Part shown: piece by piece, positions 16,429-22,902 of the stretch
Numbering within the stretch: position 1 is the first letter of the stretch
How the letters are laid out: each line of letters starts with the position of its first letter
Source: Treponema sp.
Lineage (GTDB): Bacteria; Spirochaetota; Spirochaetia; Treponematales; Breznakiellaceae
Length of the DNA: 32,897 nucleotides
Assembly (NCBI GenBank): GCA_031273265.1
Contig: JAISSH010000134.1
Span: 1 to 32,897 of the forward strand
Direction of reading: 5' to 3'
Notes under the pieces: model-generated
Told to the model about the DNA's origin: nothing
Database searches by the model: none
What the model saw: the letters and a program-made list of their open reading frames with translations, nothing else
Program-made: the position numbers and the translations under genes

Positions 16429-17171
16429 TCTTTCCACTTCGCGGCGGCGACTCTTGTGTAGACCCACTCAGCCGGAGTGGGACTTAACTGCGTCTCTGTT
16501 ACCCGCCATTTGCCGTTTCCCTGTTGATTGATCTCAGCTATTACAGGCGCGATTCCAAAACGCCATTCGCCAAATATAACCAGCGTGTTTCCCCGCAGGG
16601 CGTAGGCGTTTTCAAACTGATGACCTGCCTGGTGATGAAAGACTTTTACCGTCCCATCGGCGCGGTACTTGAGCGACCATGTAAGACCGTGTTCACTGCC
16701 CGTCCAATCCGCCGACCACTCCCCGATTAACGGGTTCATCAGTCTGAGCGTCTGCGGACTGCCGCTTATCCGTTCCAGCGTTATAAATGATACCTCCCCT
16801 CCCCCCCATAGTGTCAGAGTCGCTCGGTTATTCGCAATCGAAAACTCATAACGGGTAACGACGGCGGGGGAACCTTCAAGAATCAAAAGGTTTCCCTGAG
16901 ACGGCGCGGTTTGAACATCTTGTCCGGCGTAGACAAAAAAAGAAAAGTTATCTGGGAACGGTCCCGCTTGCGCAACTGCCCTGCCGCCGGTTCCGTCTGC
17001 CCTGAACTGCCAATATTGCGAGCCAGCTTTCCAGATGCCAATAAAACTGTTCACAAGCGAGACATGGGGGTCGGGCGGTAAATCCGGCTCCTCTTTGCAG
17101 ACGGCAAGGCAGAGAACCAGCGCCGCCGGAAAGAGGAGAAAGAGCCGCCAGAAAGAGAGTGTTTTTTTCAT
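16425..17171 (-). CDS. Exported protein with two lipocalin-like modules (paralogue 2)
   Basis: A 248-residue secreted protein of unknown function. The hydrophobic N-terminus (LFLLFPAALVLCLAVC) followed by KEEPDLPPDP fits a relaxed spirochaete lipobox, so it is probably a lipoprotein. Module 1 reads FIGIWKAGSQYWQFRADGTGG and LLILEGSP. Module 2 reads LIGEWSADWTGSEHG, YRADGTVKVFHHQAGHQFENAYALRGNTLVIFGEWRF. Module 2 is strikingly similar to that of the gene at 14645-15346, including the HH and QF-NAY-x-RGN positions. Its ATG directly follows the TAA of the 158-residue gene, and its stop overlaps the barrel gene, giving a coupled set. Confidence 0.75.
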   Translation of the reverse strand: MKKTLSFWRLFLLFPAALVLCLAVCKEEPDLPPDPHVSLVNSFIGIWKAGSQYWQFRADGTGGRAVAQAGPFPDNFSFFVYAGQDVQTAPSQGNLLILEGSPAVVTRYEFSIANNRATLTLWGGGEVSFITLERISGSPQTLRLMNPLIGEWSADWTGSEHGLTWSLKYRADGTVKVFHHQAGHQFENAYALRGNTLVIFGEWRFGIAPVIAEINQQGNGKWRVTETQLSPTPAEWVYTRVAAAKWKE

Positions 17172-17648
17172 TTATTGTATCAAACTTCCAGCCAAAAGCA
17201 TGAGCGATTCTTTGCTTATGTCACGAAACCGAAAAGAATAGTAAAGGTCTTTTACGTTCTGTTCCGTCATAAGAACTCGTTTGCGTGATTTGGCTGCGAC
17301 AAGGCTAAGCACCCTGTTAAACAAAAATAGGGCTATTTTTGCGTTCAAAATGTCGGGGGAAATTTTTTGGCAGGTAAAGGGGCACAATTTTATTATCCAA
17401 AAACACATGAGCGCCCCTTCGTTTAATTCGCCCATTTTGCATCCGTCGTAGAAAATATGAAAATAAACTCTGCGTTTTTCAATGCGGTCAAAAATTTCCA
17501 ACAATGTGTCTTCATGCACAATTATATTTGCGATACCGGTAGATTGAGTAAAATTATTAAGATATAAATTTAGTTTTATCAGAAGTTCACGAGCCATACT
17601 GTTATCCAACTTGGTGAATATCGGGAAATCTTCGGGTTTGTTCGCCAT
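17172..17648 (-). CDS. Unrecognised 158-residue cytoplasmic protein (second of a small pair)
   Basis: I do not recognise this family. It has no signal peptide and is probably mostly helical and cytoplasmic. The central region FHIFYDGCKMGELNEGALMCFWIIKLCPFTCQ contains four cysteines and a hydrophobic stretch, and a basic segment (AAKSRKRVLMTEQN) precedes the C-terminus. It begins two bases after the stop of the 61-residue gene, under a strong promoter. The size and order (short upstream protein, longer partner) resemble toxin-antitoxin pairs, but no toxin motif is visible, so that is only a guess. Confidence 0.6.
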   Translation of the reverse strand: MANKPEDFPIFTKLDNSMARELLIKLNLYLNNFTQSTGIANIIVHEDTLLEIFDRIEKRRVYFHIFYDGCKMGELNEGALMCFWIIKLCPFTCQKISPDILNAKIALFLFNRVLSLVAAKSRKRVLMTEQNVKDLYYSFRFRDISKESLMLLAGSLIQ

Positions 17649-17650
17649 AA

Positions 17651-17836
17651 TTATAAGTCTCTTATAAGTTCAGCGATTCGTTTGCCTTCCGGCGTTTGGG
17701 TGAAATCGGCTTCATCGCTCAATATTGCATCCCAGAATGAAACGTTATCGGGGCGTAACCGTTCGTTACTGATAGTTTCGTGATTATCCAAATATCTCTG
17801 CCAAGCTTGAGATGATATATTTATATCTGCATTCAT
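17651..17836 (-). CDS. Unrecognised 61-residue protein (first of a small pair)
   Basis: A small soluble acidic protein (NADINISSQAWQRYLDNHE ... EGKRIAELIRDL) with no recognised domain. Coding status is supported by a good ribosome binding site (GGAG about nine bases before the ATG), a strong promoter and two-base spacing to the next gene. The amphipathic C-terminal helix could bind the downstream partner. An antitoxin-like role is possible but unproven. Confidence 0.6.
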   Translation of the reverse strand: MNADINISSQAWQRYLDNHETISNERLRPDNVSFWDAILSDEADFTQTPEGKRIAELIRDL

Positions 17837-17855
17837 ACACTAAACTCCTAATAAT

Positions 17856-17886
17856 ATTATATATTGGGAAAAACGCCTATTGTCAA
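17856..17886 (-). promoter_or_regulatory. Strong sigma-70-type promoter for the 61/158-residue pair
   Basis: Minus strand: a perfect -35 TTGACA (17886-17881), with TATATA 17 bases later and a perfect TATAAT (17861-17856) 19 bases later. It probably drives the pair and, by close spacing, the exported-protein and modD-modB-modC genes downstream. Confidence 0.7.
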
Positions 17887-17887
17887 C

Positions 17888-17915
17888 CAGCCGCCCGCCG
17901 TATCGCGCGCGGCTG
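17888..17915 (-). terminator. GC-rich hairpin after the 17931-18638 gene
   Basis: CAGCCGC and GCGGCTG form a seven-base-pair stem extended by three pairs past a C-C mismatch, with a five-base loop. It lies 15 bases downstream of the preceding stop and abuts the -35 box of the next promoter. No U-tract follows, so it is a terminator-like hairpin rather than a classical intrinsic terminator. Confidence 0.5.
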
Positions 17916-17930
17916 CCATTCCCTATACAT

Positions 17931-18638
17931 TTACTCCGCAAGACTGAATTTACTTTGTTTCCCGTCTGAACGTTTCAAGTAAAGTTCGTTCCCCTTCCGG
18001 TTAAACTGGTATTTCAGTAAATCCGCCGTCTCTCCGTCAACGAGGGGACCAATGGTCATTAATTCTCTGTACCGCACAAAATACCCGTATTGCTGGGAGT
18101 CTATCAGGAGTCCGGTATCGGAACTGAATTCATATTCCGTTCCGTCCTCCCCCTGCCAGCTTCCCAGCAGATCATTCAATAAAACCAAAGGCGCGGAAGA
18201 AGAACCATCCGGCGCTCCCCGAATAAATTTTTTCCCATTGTCCCTCGTGAAAGAAACGCCGTTTTCATCTTCGGTCATGGTAAAGACTGTAACTTCCATC
18301 TCGTCAAAGCTTATTTCACTTCCGTAGGTGATAAGAACATCGCCGCAAAGTAAATAGTTGAATTGCCTGTTATACACGTCGCCGCAGCAATGGATGACCG
18401 ATATAGTTCCGTCATTTTTGAAGATCCATGTAAAATCGGAATCTTCTCTTACCCACTGCCACCCCAGAAACTGTGAAACATCGACCCCCCCGGCGGAATA
18501 GGTAATGGTGTACTTTTTACTGTCCGCCGAGGAATTGGAGGAATCGGTAACATGGTTAACCGCGTTTTCATCGACCTCGTTATCACAAGCCGCTAAGAGA
18601 AAAAGAAAAACAATTACTACCATGACCGTGTTCTTCAT
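17931..18638 (-). CDS. Lipoprotein with two lipocalin-like modules (paralogue 3)
   Basis: A 235-residue lipoprotein of unknown function with a clear lipobox (FLFLLAAC, Cys 19), then a Ser/Asp/Asn-rich linker. Module 1: FLGWQWVREDSDFTWIFKNDGT, with HCCG and RQFNYLLCGDVLITYG, matching the second-module type of paralogues 1 and 2. Module 2: LLGSWQGEDGTEYEFSSDTG, matching the first-module type. So the module order appears swapped relative to its paralogues. It lies 14 bases downstream of the 399-residue paralogue and probably ends that transcription unit at the hairpin near 17900. Confidence 0.72.
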   Translation of the reverse strand: MKNTVMVVIVFLFLLAACDNEVDENAVNHVTDSSNSSADSKKYTITYSAGGVDVSQFLGWQWVREDSDFTWIFKNDGTISVIHCCGDVYNRQFNYLLCGDVLITYGSEISFDEMEVTVFTMTEDENGVSFTRDNGKKFIRGAPDGSSSAPLVLLNDLLGSWQGEDGTEYEFSSDTGLLIDSQQYGYFVRYRELMTIGPLVDGETADLLKYQFNRKGNELYLKRSDGKQSKFSLAE

Positions 18639-18652
18639 ATCATACTTCCATT

Positions 18653-19852
18653 TCAGGGTTCAACAACCTTTGTAAGCCGCCAGAATAACGAGGTGTTGGT
18701 ACTCCTCGAAAATTCACGCTTTTCGCTAATCCTGACGACCTCTTTACCTCCCATTGCCGTAGCGGTTACTGCTTCCCATGACGCAATCGCCGGCGGGTCC
18801 CAGCGCCTACCGTCATTTCCCACAGTAACAAATACCGCGCCTCGTTTCAACCATGCCCCGCTATAATTAAAAGATGGATAATTTGGTCCATGGAACTGAA
18901 CCCACCCATCTTTGTGATAGGTAATATTGCGAGTGGTGCTAGTTATACTGTCGGATGAGGGATTGAAGAGAGCACCGGTAAAACTGCCGGTCCAGCCGCC
19001 TATCATCCTCAATGCAGAATAGTTCTTCGACAGATCAAGAGTCGCCGGCGCGCCGCTAAGACGGGTCAGGGTAATAGGCGCCCCAGATATATCATATTGC
19101 ATAGGGTCCTGTTTATTTGTTGCATCAGTATAGGTAAAGCTTATGGGGGTTATCTTGATTTTATTTCCTGTTTGTTCAAAACAGTATACGGTGTACAATC
19201 CGTTATCAGGATCGGCTACTTCTTCCATTGTGATGGTCTCTGGGTTGCCGGAAACGGTAACCAAAAATTTACGTCCCGGTTTGCCGCTCCACACCACAAA
19301 ACTTCCCGTGTTAAACATATCATCATCTATGCCGTAGGTTCCGTCTATCCTGAATGTCCACCTTTTTCCGTCAGAGCCGCTCCATGTGCCGATAAAGGGG
19401 TTACGGGGGAAATCAATGCTGACTTCAAATTCTTTGGTATAATCAAAACCTTCACCCTCCCCGTCTGTTACAATGGCGAACACTTTTACTTTGCTTGTAA
19501 AAAACGTTGTCGGGATAAACAGATCATCTTCTATGACGATCCTGTCAGTCGCAAACTCTGTGCCGCTGTTGTTACTTGCCCAGATAATGTCGTCAAAGGT
19601 TTTACCCGGAGCTTTGGGAAGATTTATCGTTATCCCTTTCCGTAAATTAAAGGGTACGCCCATTGGAATAGTTGAAGGTAACCCGTTTATGCCTTGCGGC
19701 GTCTTTTTAGTCGAAGTTGTTGACTGTTTATCATCAACCACTTCATCGTCTTCACAACTTAAAAATACCGGGAGAAGGATTAATAAAACCGCAGCTCCCA
19801 CCAAAAAACCTTTCTTTCCTTTCTTGATCATTTCGACAATTGCCTTTTTCAT
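18653..19852 (-). CDS. Lipoprotein with Ig-like domain plus two lipocalin-like modules (paralogue 4)
   Basis: The largest of the four paralogues (399 residues). A long basic/hydrophobic signal ends in FLSC (Cys about 33), followed by EDDE. Residues about 50-150 look like an Ig-like beta domain (GITINLPKAPGKTFDDIIWASNNSG ... KVKVFAIVTDGEG). Module 1 starts with FIGTWSGSDGKRWTFRIDGTYG; module 2 with MIGGWTGSFTG and contains YHKDGWVQFHG and AWLKRGAVFVTVGNDGR. It is preceded by copy A of the duplicated leader. The frequent AT and ST run (STTSTKKTP) after the lipobox suggests a flexible tether. Surface location is likely; the ligand is unknown. Confidence 0.75.
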   Translation of the reverse strand: MKKAIVEMIKKGKKGFLVGAAVLLILLPVFLSCEDDEVVDDKQSTTSTKKTPQGINGLPSTIPMGVPFNLRKGITINLPKAPGKTFDDIIWASNNSGTEFATDRIVIEDDLFIPTTFFTSKVKVFAIVTDGEGEGFDYTKEFEVSIDFPRNPFIGTWSGSDGKRWTFRIDGTYGIDDDMFNTGSFVVWSGKPGRKFLVTVSGNPETITMEEVADPDNGLYTVYCFEQTGNKIKITPISFTYTDATNKQDPMQYDISGAPITLTRLSGAPATLDLSKNYSALRMIGGWTGSFTGALFNPSSDSITSTTRNITYHKDGWVQFHGPNYPSFNYSGAWLKRGAVFVTVGNDGRRWDPPAIASWEAVTATAMGGKEVVRISEKREFSRSTNTSLFWRLTKVVEP

Positions 19853-19919
19853 GAGAATTTCCTTTATGTAAGATTTTGCTTAGGCGCTTGTTAGCCGCCT
19901 AAAGCATAGGCAGGTAGAA

Positions 19920-19948
19920 AATATAATGACTGCCGAAACTCGGGTCAA
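19920..19948 (-). promoter_or_regulatory. Second promoter of leader copy A, downstream of the hairpin
   Basis: -35 TTGACC (19948-19943), a 17-base spacer and -10 TATATT (19925-19920), each five of six matches. The predicted 5' UTR of about 60 bases contains the hairpin GCTTTAGGCG/GCGCCTAAGC (19905-19878). In copy B the same interval is three bases longer and the spacing is poor, so this promoter may work only here. Confidence 0.55.
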
Positions 19949-19959
19949 ATACTCTACTT

Positions 19960-20000
19960 AAAAAAAAGACACTGCGGACAAGGAATCGTCCACAGCGTCT
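19960..20000 (-). terminator. Hairpin-U-tract in leader copy A
   Basis: Minus strand: AGACGCTGTGGAC (20000-19988), an eight-base loop and GTCCGCAGTGTCT (19979-19967) pair over 13 positions with two wobbles, then a run of eight Ts. It is a strong intrinsic terminator. It lies about 95 bases after the multicopper oxidase stop and about 11 bases after the predicted start of the TTGACA promoter, so it may end the oxidase transcript, attenuate the next, or both. Confidence 0.85.
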
Positions 20001-20017
20001 TTGCTGTTTATACCCTA

Positions 20018-20046
20018 AATTTACTAAAAATGAAAATTCTTGTCAA
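20018..20046 (-). promoter_or_regulatory. Promoter upstream of the copy A hairpin
   Basis: Perfect -35 TTGACA (20046-20041), a 17-base spacer and -10 TAAATT (20023-20018). The predicted transcript starts about 10 bases before the terminator hairpin. That would give a roughly 50-nt terminated RNA or an attenuated mRNA leader. Confidence 0.5.
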
Positions 20047-20094
20047 TAGGTTTTTTTCCATTTTTAACAAATTTTTCCACCGTCCAATTCGTTT

Positions 20095-21546
20095 CTACTC
20101 GGCAATTATCATCGTCAACATACCGTTGTCCTCATGGTCGATGATATGGCAGTGAAGCATCCAATGACCGGGATATTGAAATTTGACCGCCACATCAACA
20201 TATGTATTCGCGGGAATCTCCATTGTGTCTTTCCACATTTCCCGTTCAGGCGCCGTTCCGTTTATGGAGACAACCTGAAAATGCCCTCCGTGCAGATGCA
20301 TGGGATGGCGGTTTATGTGATGCATCAGTCCGCCTACGTCCTCGTTTTTAAAACGCAGAATATACACCTGATCAACCGTACATTTATCATAAACCTCATC
20401 ACCACTGGTATGGTCAACAAAAGCTTTACCGTTGATTGTCCATGACGTAGCTATTGACTCGTTTTCGTGGCTGTCCCCGCTGTGATCCATGTTTGAATTG
20501 AGTACATAAGTATGGTCGGGGGTCGCGCCGGGAGTTTTTCCAAACGACTTAGACACACCCGGCACAAAGGGCGATTCCATCTCTTTTCCAACGCCTTTAT
20601 ATTTAACGGGGATGCGTATTCCATAACCGCGCTCGTTCCTTATGTAATAAGTGCCCTCGCTTTTGATTCCTTTTAGTTCCGCATCCACCCGCTCGCCGGG
20701 GGCTATTCTGATACGATTCGCCGTGTACGGTTCAAGCAGGTAGTGCCCGTCCAGATGGGTAACGCGGAATTCATGTCCAGCCATAGACAGGGTATGGCTT
20801 TGAGCAGTTGACGCGTTGATAAAACGCAGTTTGACAATTTCACCCTTTTTCAACGTAACAGGATAGATGTCATTGCCGTAGCGCCGGTTGACCGTCTCCA
20901 CATTGCCGACTAATTCCGTGTATCCGTGAGAACCGCCATAATTGTTGTTGTCGTCGGCAATGCTGTTATCAAGGGGATTGATTGTCCAATCGTCCAGAGT
21001 AAAGACATAATCGCCCGCGTATTGGCTGTCATAGTCCTCTTTTATAATAAACGGCGCGTAAAGCCCGCGGTTAAGCTGGGGCAGAATCGGTCTCATGTGC
21101 GGATGATACCAATGGGTTCCCGTCATATCCAGGGTAAAGTTAAAAGTATGAGTATCGCCCGAGTTCAACACTACCGAAGGTCCGTCCTGATCATAGGGTA
21201 CCCTGAGTCCGTGCCAGTGGAGGCTGGTTTTTGTATTGAGGGAATTGGTAACATTGAACGTTAACGATTCATCTCTGCGAACAATTATCATACCGCCGGG
21301 CATTCCGGTTTCGTATTGGTATATATCAGTCTTGCCGCTCTTTAGTTTGGTCTTAGCGTTAACAATGTTGATGTTATATTCAGTTTTGGGCTGGTATTTA
21401 AGAATATTATACGGATTTCCGGGATCTTGGGTGGAATTGGAGTTATATACTTTTTTGTCATTATCTTCATCCTCGCAGGAAAAAAAAGCCGGTGTCGTGA
21501 TGATTAAAACCGTAATGGTGAAAACGATTAAAGCGTATTTTTTCAT
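20095..21546 (-). CDS. Multicopper oxidase (laccase/CueO-like), predicted lipoprotein
   Basis: Oxidises phenols, metal ions such as Cu(I) or Fe(II), or other donors with reduction of O2 to water. The protein has 483 residues and a lipobox (PAFFSC), so it is predicted to be anchored outside the inner membrane. All four copper motifs are intact: HWHG (about 110-113), HWYHPH (145-150), HPMHLHGGHF (414-423) and HCHIIDHEDNGM (465-476), which includes the type 1 Cys, two His and the axial Met. The ATG at 21546 lies one base after the upstream stop. An in-frame ATG at 21570 has a somewhat better AGAGGCG site and would add eight residues. It pairs with the CPLHESC protein under leader copy B. A dioxygen-using enzyme is notable next to oxygen-sensitive nitrogenase. 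Confidence 0.92.
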   Translation of the reverse strand: MKKYALIVFTITVLIITTPAFFSCEDEDNDKKVYNSNSTQDPGNPYNILKYQPKTEYNINIVNAKTKLKSGKTDIYQYETGMPGGMIIVRRDESLTFNVTNSLNTKTSLHWHGLRVPYDQDGPSVVLNSGDTHTFNFTLDMTGTHWYHPHMRPILPQLNRGLYAPFIIKEDYDSQYAGDYVFTLDDWTINPLDNSIADDNNNYGGSHGYTELVGNVETVNRRYGNDIYPVTLKKGEIVKLRFINASTAQSHTLSMAGHEFRVTHLDGHYLLEPYTANRIRIAPGERVDAELKGIKSEGTYYIRNERGYGIRIPVKYKGVGKEMESPFVPGVSKSFGKTPGATPDHTYVLNSNMDHSGDSHENESIATSWTINGKAFVDHTSGDEVYDKCTVDQVYILRFKNEDVGGLMHHINRHPMHLHGGHFQVVSINGTAPEREMWKDTMEIPANTYVDVAVKFQYPGHWMLHCHIIDHEDNGMLTMIIAE

Positions 21547-21547
21547 G

Positions 21548-21850
21548 TTAAACCGCCGCAGGATGTTCACGCCTCTTCATGCCGTAAAGCAGAAACGCCG
21601 CGCCCAAAAAAGCGGCGGATGCAACACCGGCAATACCGCCGGAATATACTGCCGGGAAACGCGGCGCAAAAACTGCCCATTCCTCCTGCAGAGCCTTAAC
21701 ACAGCTTTCGTGCAAAGGACAGCCGGGAATGTTGGGAAGTTCCCCCGCCGCCGCCACGATGAGCTGTGCCCGCGCCGCGTGGTTTACCGTAAAAAAGACC
21801 CCTGTTCCAAGAAGCAGGCAGGGAATAGCAAGTAAAAGTGTTTTTCTCAT
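21548..21850 (-). CDS. Small exported membrane protein with CPLHESC motif
   Basis: A 100-residue protein of unknown function. A signal peptide (LLLAIPCLLLGTGVFFTVNHAARA) is followed by IPGCPLHESCVKALQEEW and a C-terminal membrane helix (GGIAGVASAAFLGAAFLLYG) with a short basic tail. The CPLHESC element (Cys-x5-Cys with an internal His) is nearly identical to that at the mature N-terminus of the beta-barrel candidate at 15367-16428. Metal or copper binding is conceivable given the multicopper oxidase immediately downstream, but not shown. It is the first gene after leader copy B. Confidence 0.7.
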   Translation of the reverse strand: MRKTLLLAIPCLLLGTGVFFTVNHAARAQLIVAAAGELPNIPGCPLHESCVKALQEEWAVFAPRFPAVYSGGIAGVASAAFLGAAFLLYGMKRREHPAAV

Positions 21851-21980
21851 GAGAATTTTCCATATGTAAGATAATTTGTTGTTCAGGCGCTTTTAGCGTT
21901 TTACGTATCAGAGCGCCTACAACTTGGCAGGGTAGAAAATACATTGACTGCTGAAACTCAGGCGGTCAAGCACTCTACTT

Positions 21981-22022
21981 AAAAAAAAAGACACTGCGGA
22001 CAAGGAATTGCCCACAGCGCCT
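21981..22022 (-). terminator. Terminator of the nif-modA operon / hairpin of leader copy B
   Basis: Minus strand: AGGCGCTGTGGGC (22022-22010), an eight-base loop and GTCCGCAGTGTCT (22001-21989) pair over 13 positions with four wobbles, followed by a run of at least eight Ts. It lies about 65 bases after the modA stop. Confidence 0.85.
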
Positions 22023-22039
22023 TTGCTGTTTATACCTTC

Positions 22040-22067
22040 ATTTTACAAAAAAGAAAAACTTTGTCAA
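22040..22067 (-). promoter_or_regulatory. Promoter upstream of the copy B hairpin
   Basis: Perfect -35 TTGACA (22067-22062), a 16-base spacer and -10 TAAAAT (22045-22040). As in copy A, the predicted start is only about 11 bases before a terminator hairpin. Confidence 0.5.
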
Positions 22068-22086
22068 GCGGTTTTTGGCGGTTTTT

Positions 22087-22902
22087 TTACTTAATTACCG
22101 TAAACCCGATTTTGTCAAACACCGCCGAAGCCTGCGGTGTGCTTAAAAAATTTAAGAACGCCCGCGCCTCTTTTGCGTTTGGCGAATCCTTTACCACAGC
22201 GGCAGGATATACAACAGGCTGATGACTGCCTAAAGGCGCGTCTGCCACAACTGTTACGCCTTTTGCTGTCGCCGCGTCTGTTGAATACACGACTCCGCAG
22301 TCAACACTCCCACTTTCCACCTGCGACAGCACTTCTTTTACGTTAGTTCCCAGCGACGCTTTGGCGCGGACAATATCCCAGCCGTTCAGGAACTTGAAAA
22401 TTTCCTCCGCGTACTGTCCCACAGGCACATCGGCGTTGCCAAGCGCCAAGAGCGACACTTTAGACGTCAGACAGTCCTGAAAAGACGAAATGCCCTTGTT
22501 ACTGCCCTGCGGCACTATCAACACCACGCTGTTTACAAGCAAATCTTTGCGCGTCGCGTCGTCAATGTAAACGCCTGCAAGCGCGTTCATCTGCCTCTGC
22601 GCCGCAGACAGAAACAGGTCAGCTTCCGCGCCGTTTTCAATTTGGGTTTGCAATGCGCCGCTAGACTGGAAATTAAACGAAAGCGTTACTTCAGGCGCGG
22701 CAGTTTTGTAAAGCTGCGCGATTTCGTTTAACGCTTCCGTAAGGCTCGCGGCGGCAAACACGTTCAATGTTACAGGCGTCGCTTGTTTTTTTACACAGCC
22801 TGTTAAAAGCATTGCGCTTAAAAGCGCGGCGCTTAAAAGCGCGACGCATGAAAGCATGGCGCATAACACGGTGATACTAAATATGGAAAAGCTCCTTCTC
22901 AT
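22087..22902 (-). CDS. modA: Molybdate-binding protein ModA
   Basis: Extracytoplasmic solute-binding protein that captures molybdate for ModB-ModC. It is 271 residues with an unusually long signal region (two CALLS-like hydrophobic repeats) ending in a lipobox LLTGC. The mature protein shows VTLNVFAAASLTEALNEIA, the ModA anion-binding start, then FNFQSSGALQTQIENGAEADLFLSA, the LALGNADVPVGQYA segment and CGVVYSTDA. It overlaps the homocitrate synthase gene by ATGA, so it is the last gene of the nif operon. Its partner genes lie 8.3 kb downstream on the same strand, separated by the envelope island. Confidence 0.92.
   Translation of the reverse strand: MRRSFSIFSITVLCAMLSCVALLSAALLSAMLLTGCVKKQATPVTLNVFAAASLTEALNEIAQLYKTAAPEVTLSFNFQSSGALQTQIENGAEADLFLSAAQRQMNALAGVYIDDATRKDLLVNSVVLIVPQGSNKGISSFQDCLTSKVSLLALGNADVPVGQYAEEIFKFLNGWDIVRAKASLGTNVKEVLSQVESGSVDCGVVYSTDAATAKGVTVVADAPLGSHQPVVYPAAVVKDSPNAKEARAFLNFLSTPQASAVFDKIGFTVIK
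22814..22843. repeat. Tandem 15-bp repeat inside the modA signal-peptide coding region
   Basis: The 15-mer GCGCTTAAAAGCGCG occurs twice in direct succession (22814-22828 and 22829-22843), with degenerate copies on either side. Each unit is itself a near palindrome (GCGCTT-AA-AAGCGC). Read in modA it encodes repeated hydrophobic five-residue units (ALLSA), so copy-number change would lengthen or shorten the signal peptide in frame. Confidence 0.85.

Larger units (their letters stand above)
19853..20055 (-). repeat. Duplicated leader, copy A (upstream of the 399-residue lipoprotein)
   Basis: Roughly 200 bases closely resembling the region at 21851-22078. Shared blocks, in minus-strand order, are TTGACA, an AT-rich spacer, GGTATAAACAGCAAAG, a 13-bp hairpin with U-run, AAGTAGAGT, TTGACC, GAGTTTC-x-GCAGTCA, TTTTCTACC, an AGGCG/GCGCCT hairpin, TCTTACAT and GGAAAATTCTC-like bases before ATG. 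Both copies occupy the whole gap between an upstream stop and an exported-protein start, so the leader has been duplicated or transferred as a unit. Confidence 0.8.
21851..22078 (-). repeat. Duplicated leader, copy B (upstream of the CPLHESC/multicopper oxidase pair)
   Basis: The counterpart of 19853-20055, filling the gap between the modA stop and the 100-residue gene. Differences within the main stem keep pairing (A-U becomes G-U at two positions), suggesting RNA structure is retained. The second hairpin (AGGCGCT 21918-21912 with AGCGCCT 21891-21885) has a longer loop than in copy A but the same core. Confidence 0.8.

Noticed and set aside
19853-22078. The duplicated leader as a miniature transposable element
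   Set aside because: No terminal inverted repeats or target-site duplications are visible, and both copies fit exactly between a stop and a start codon.
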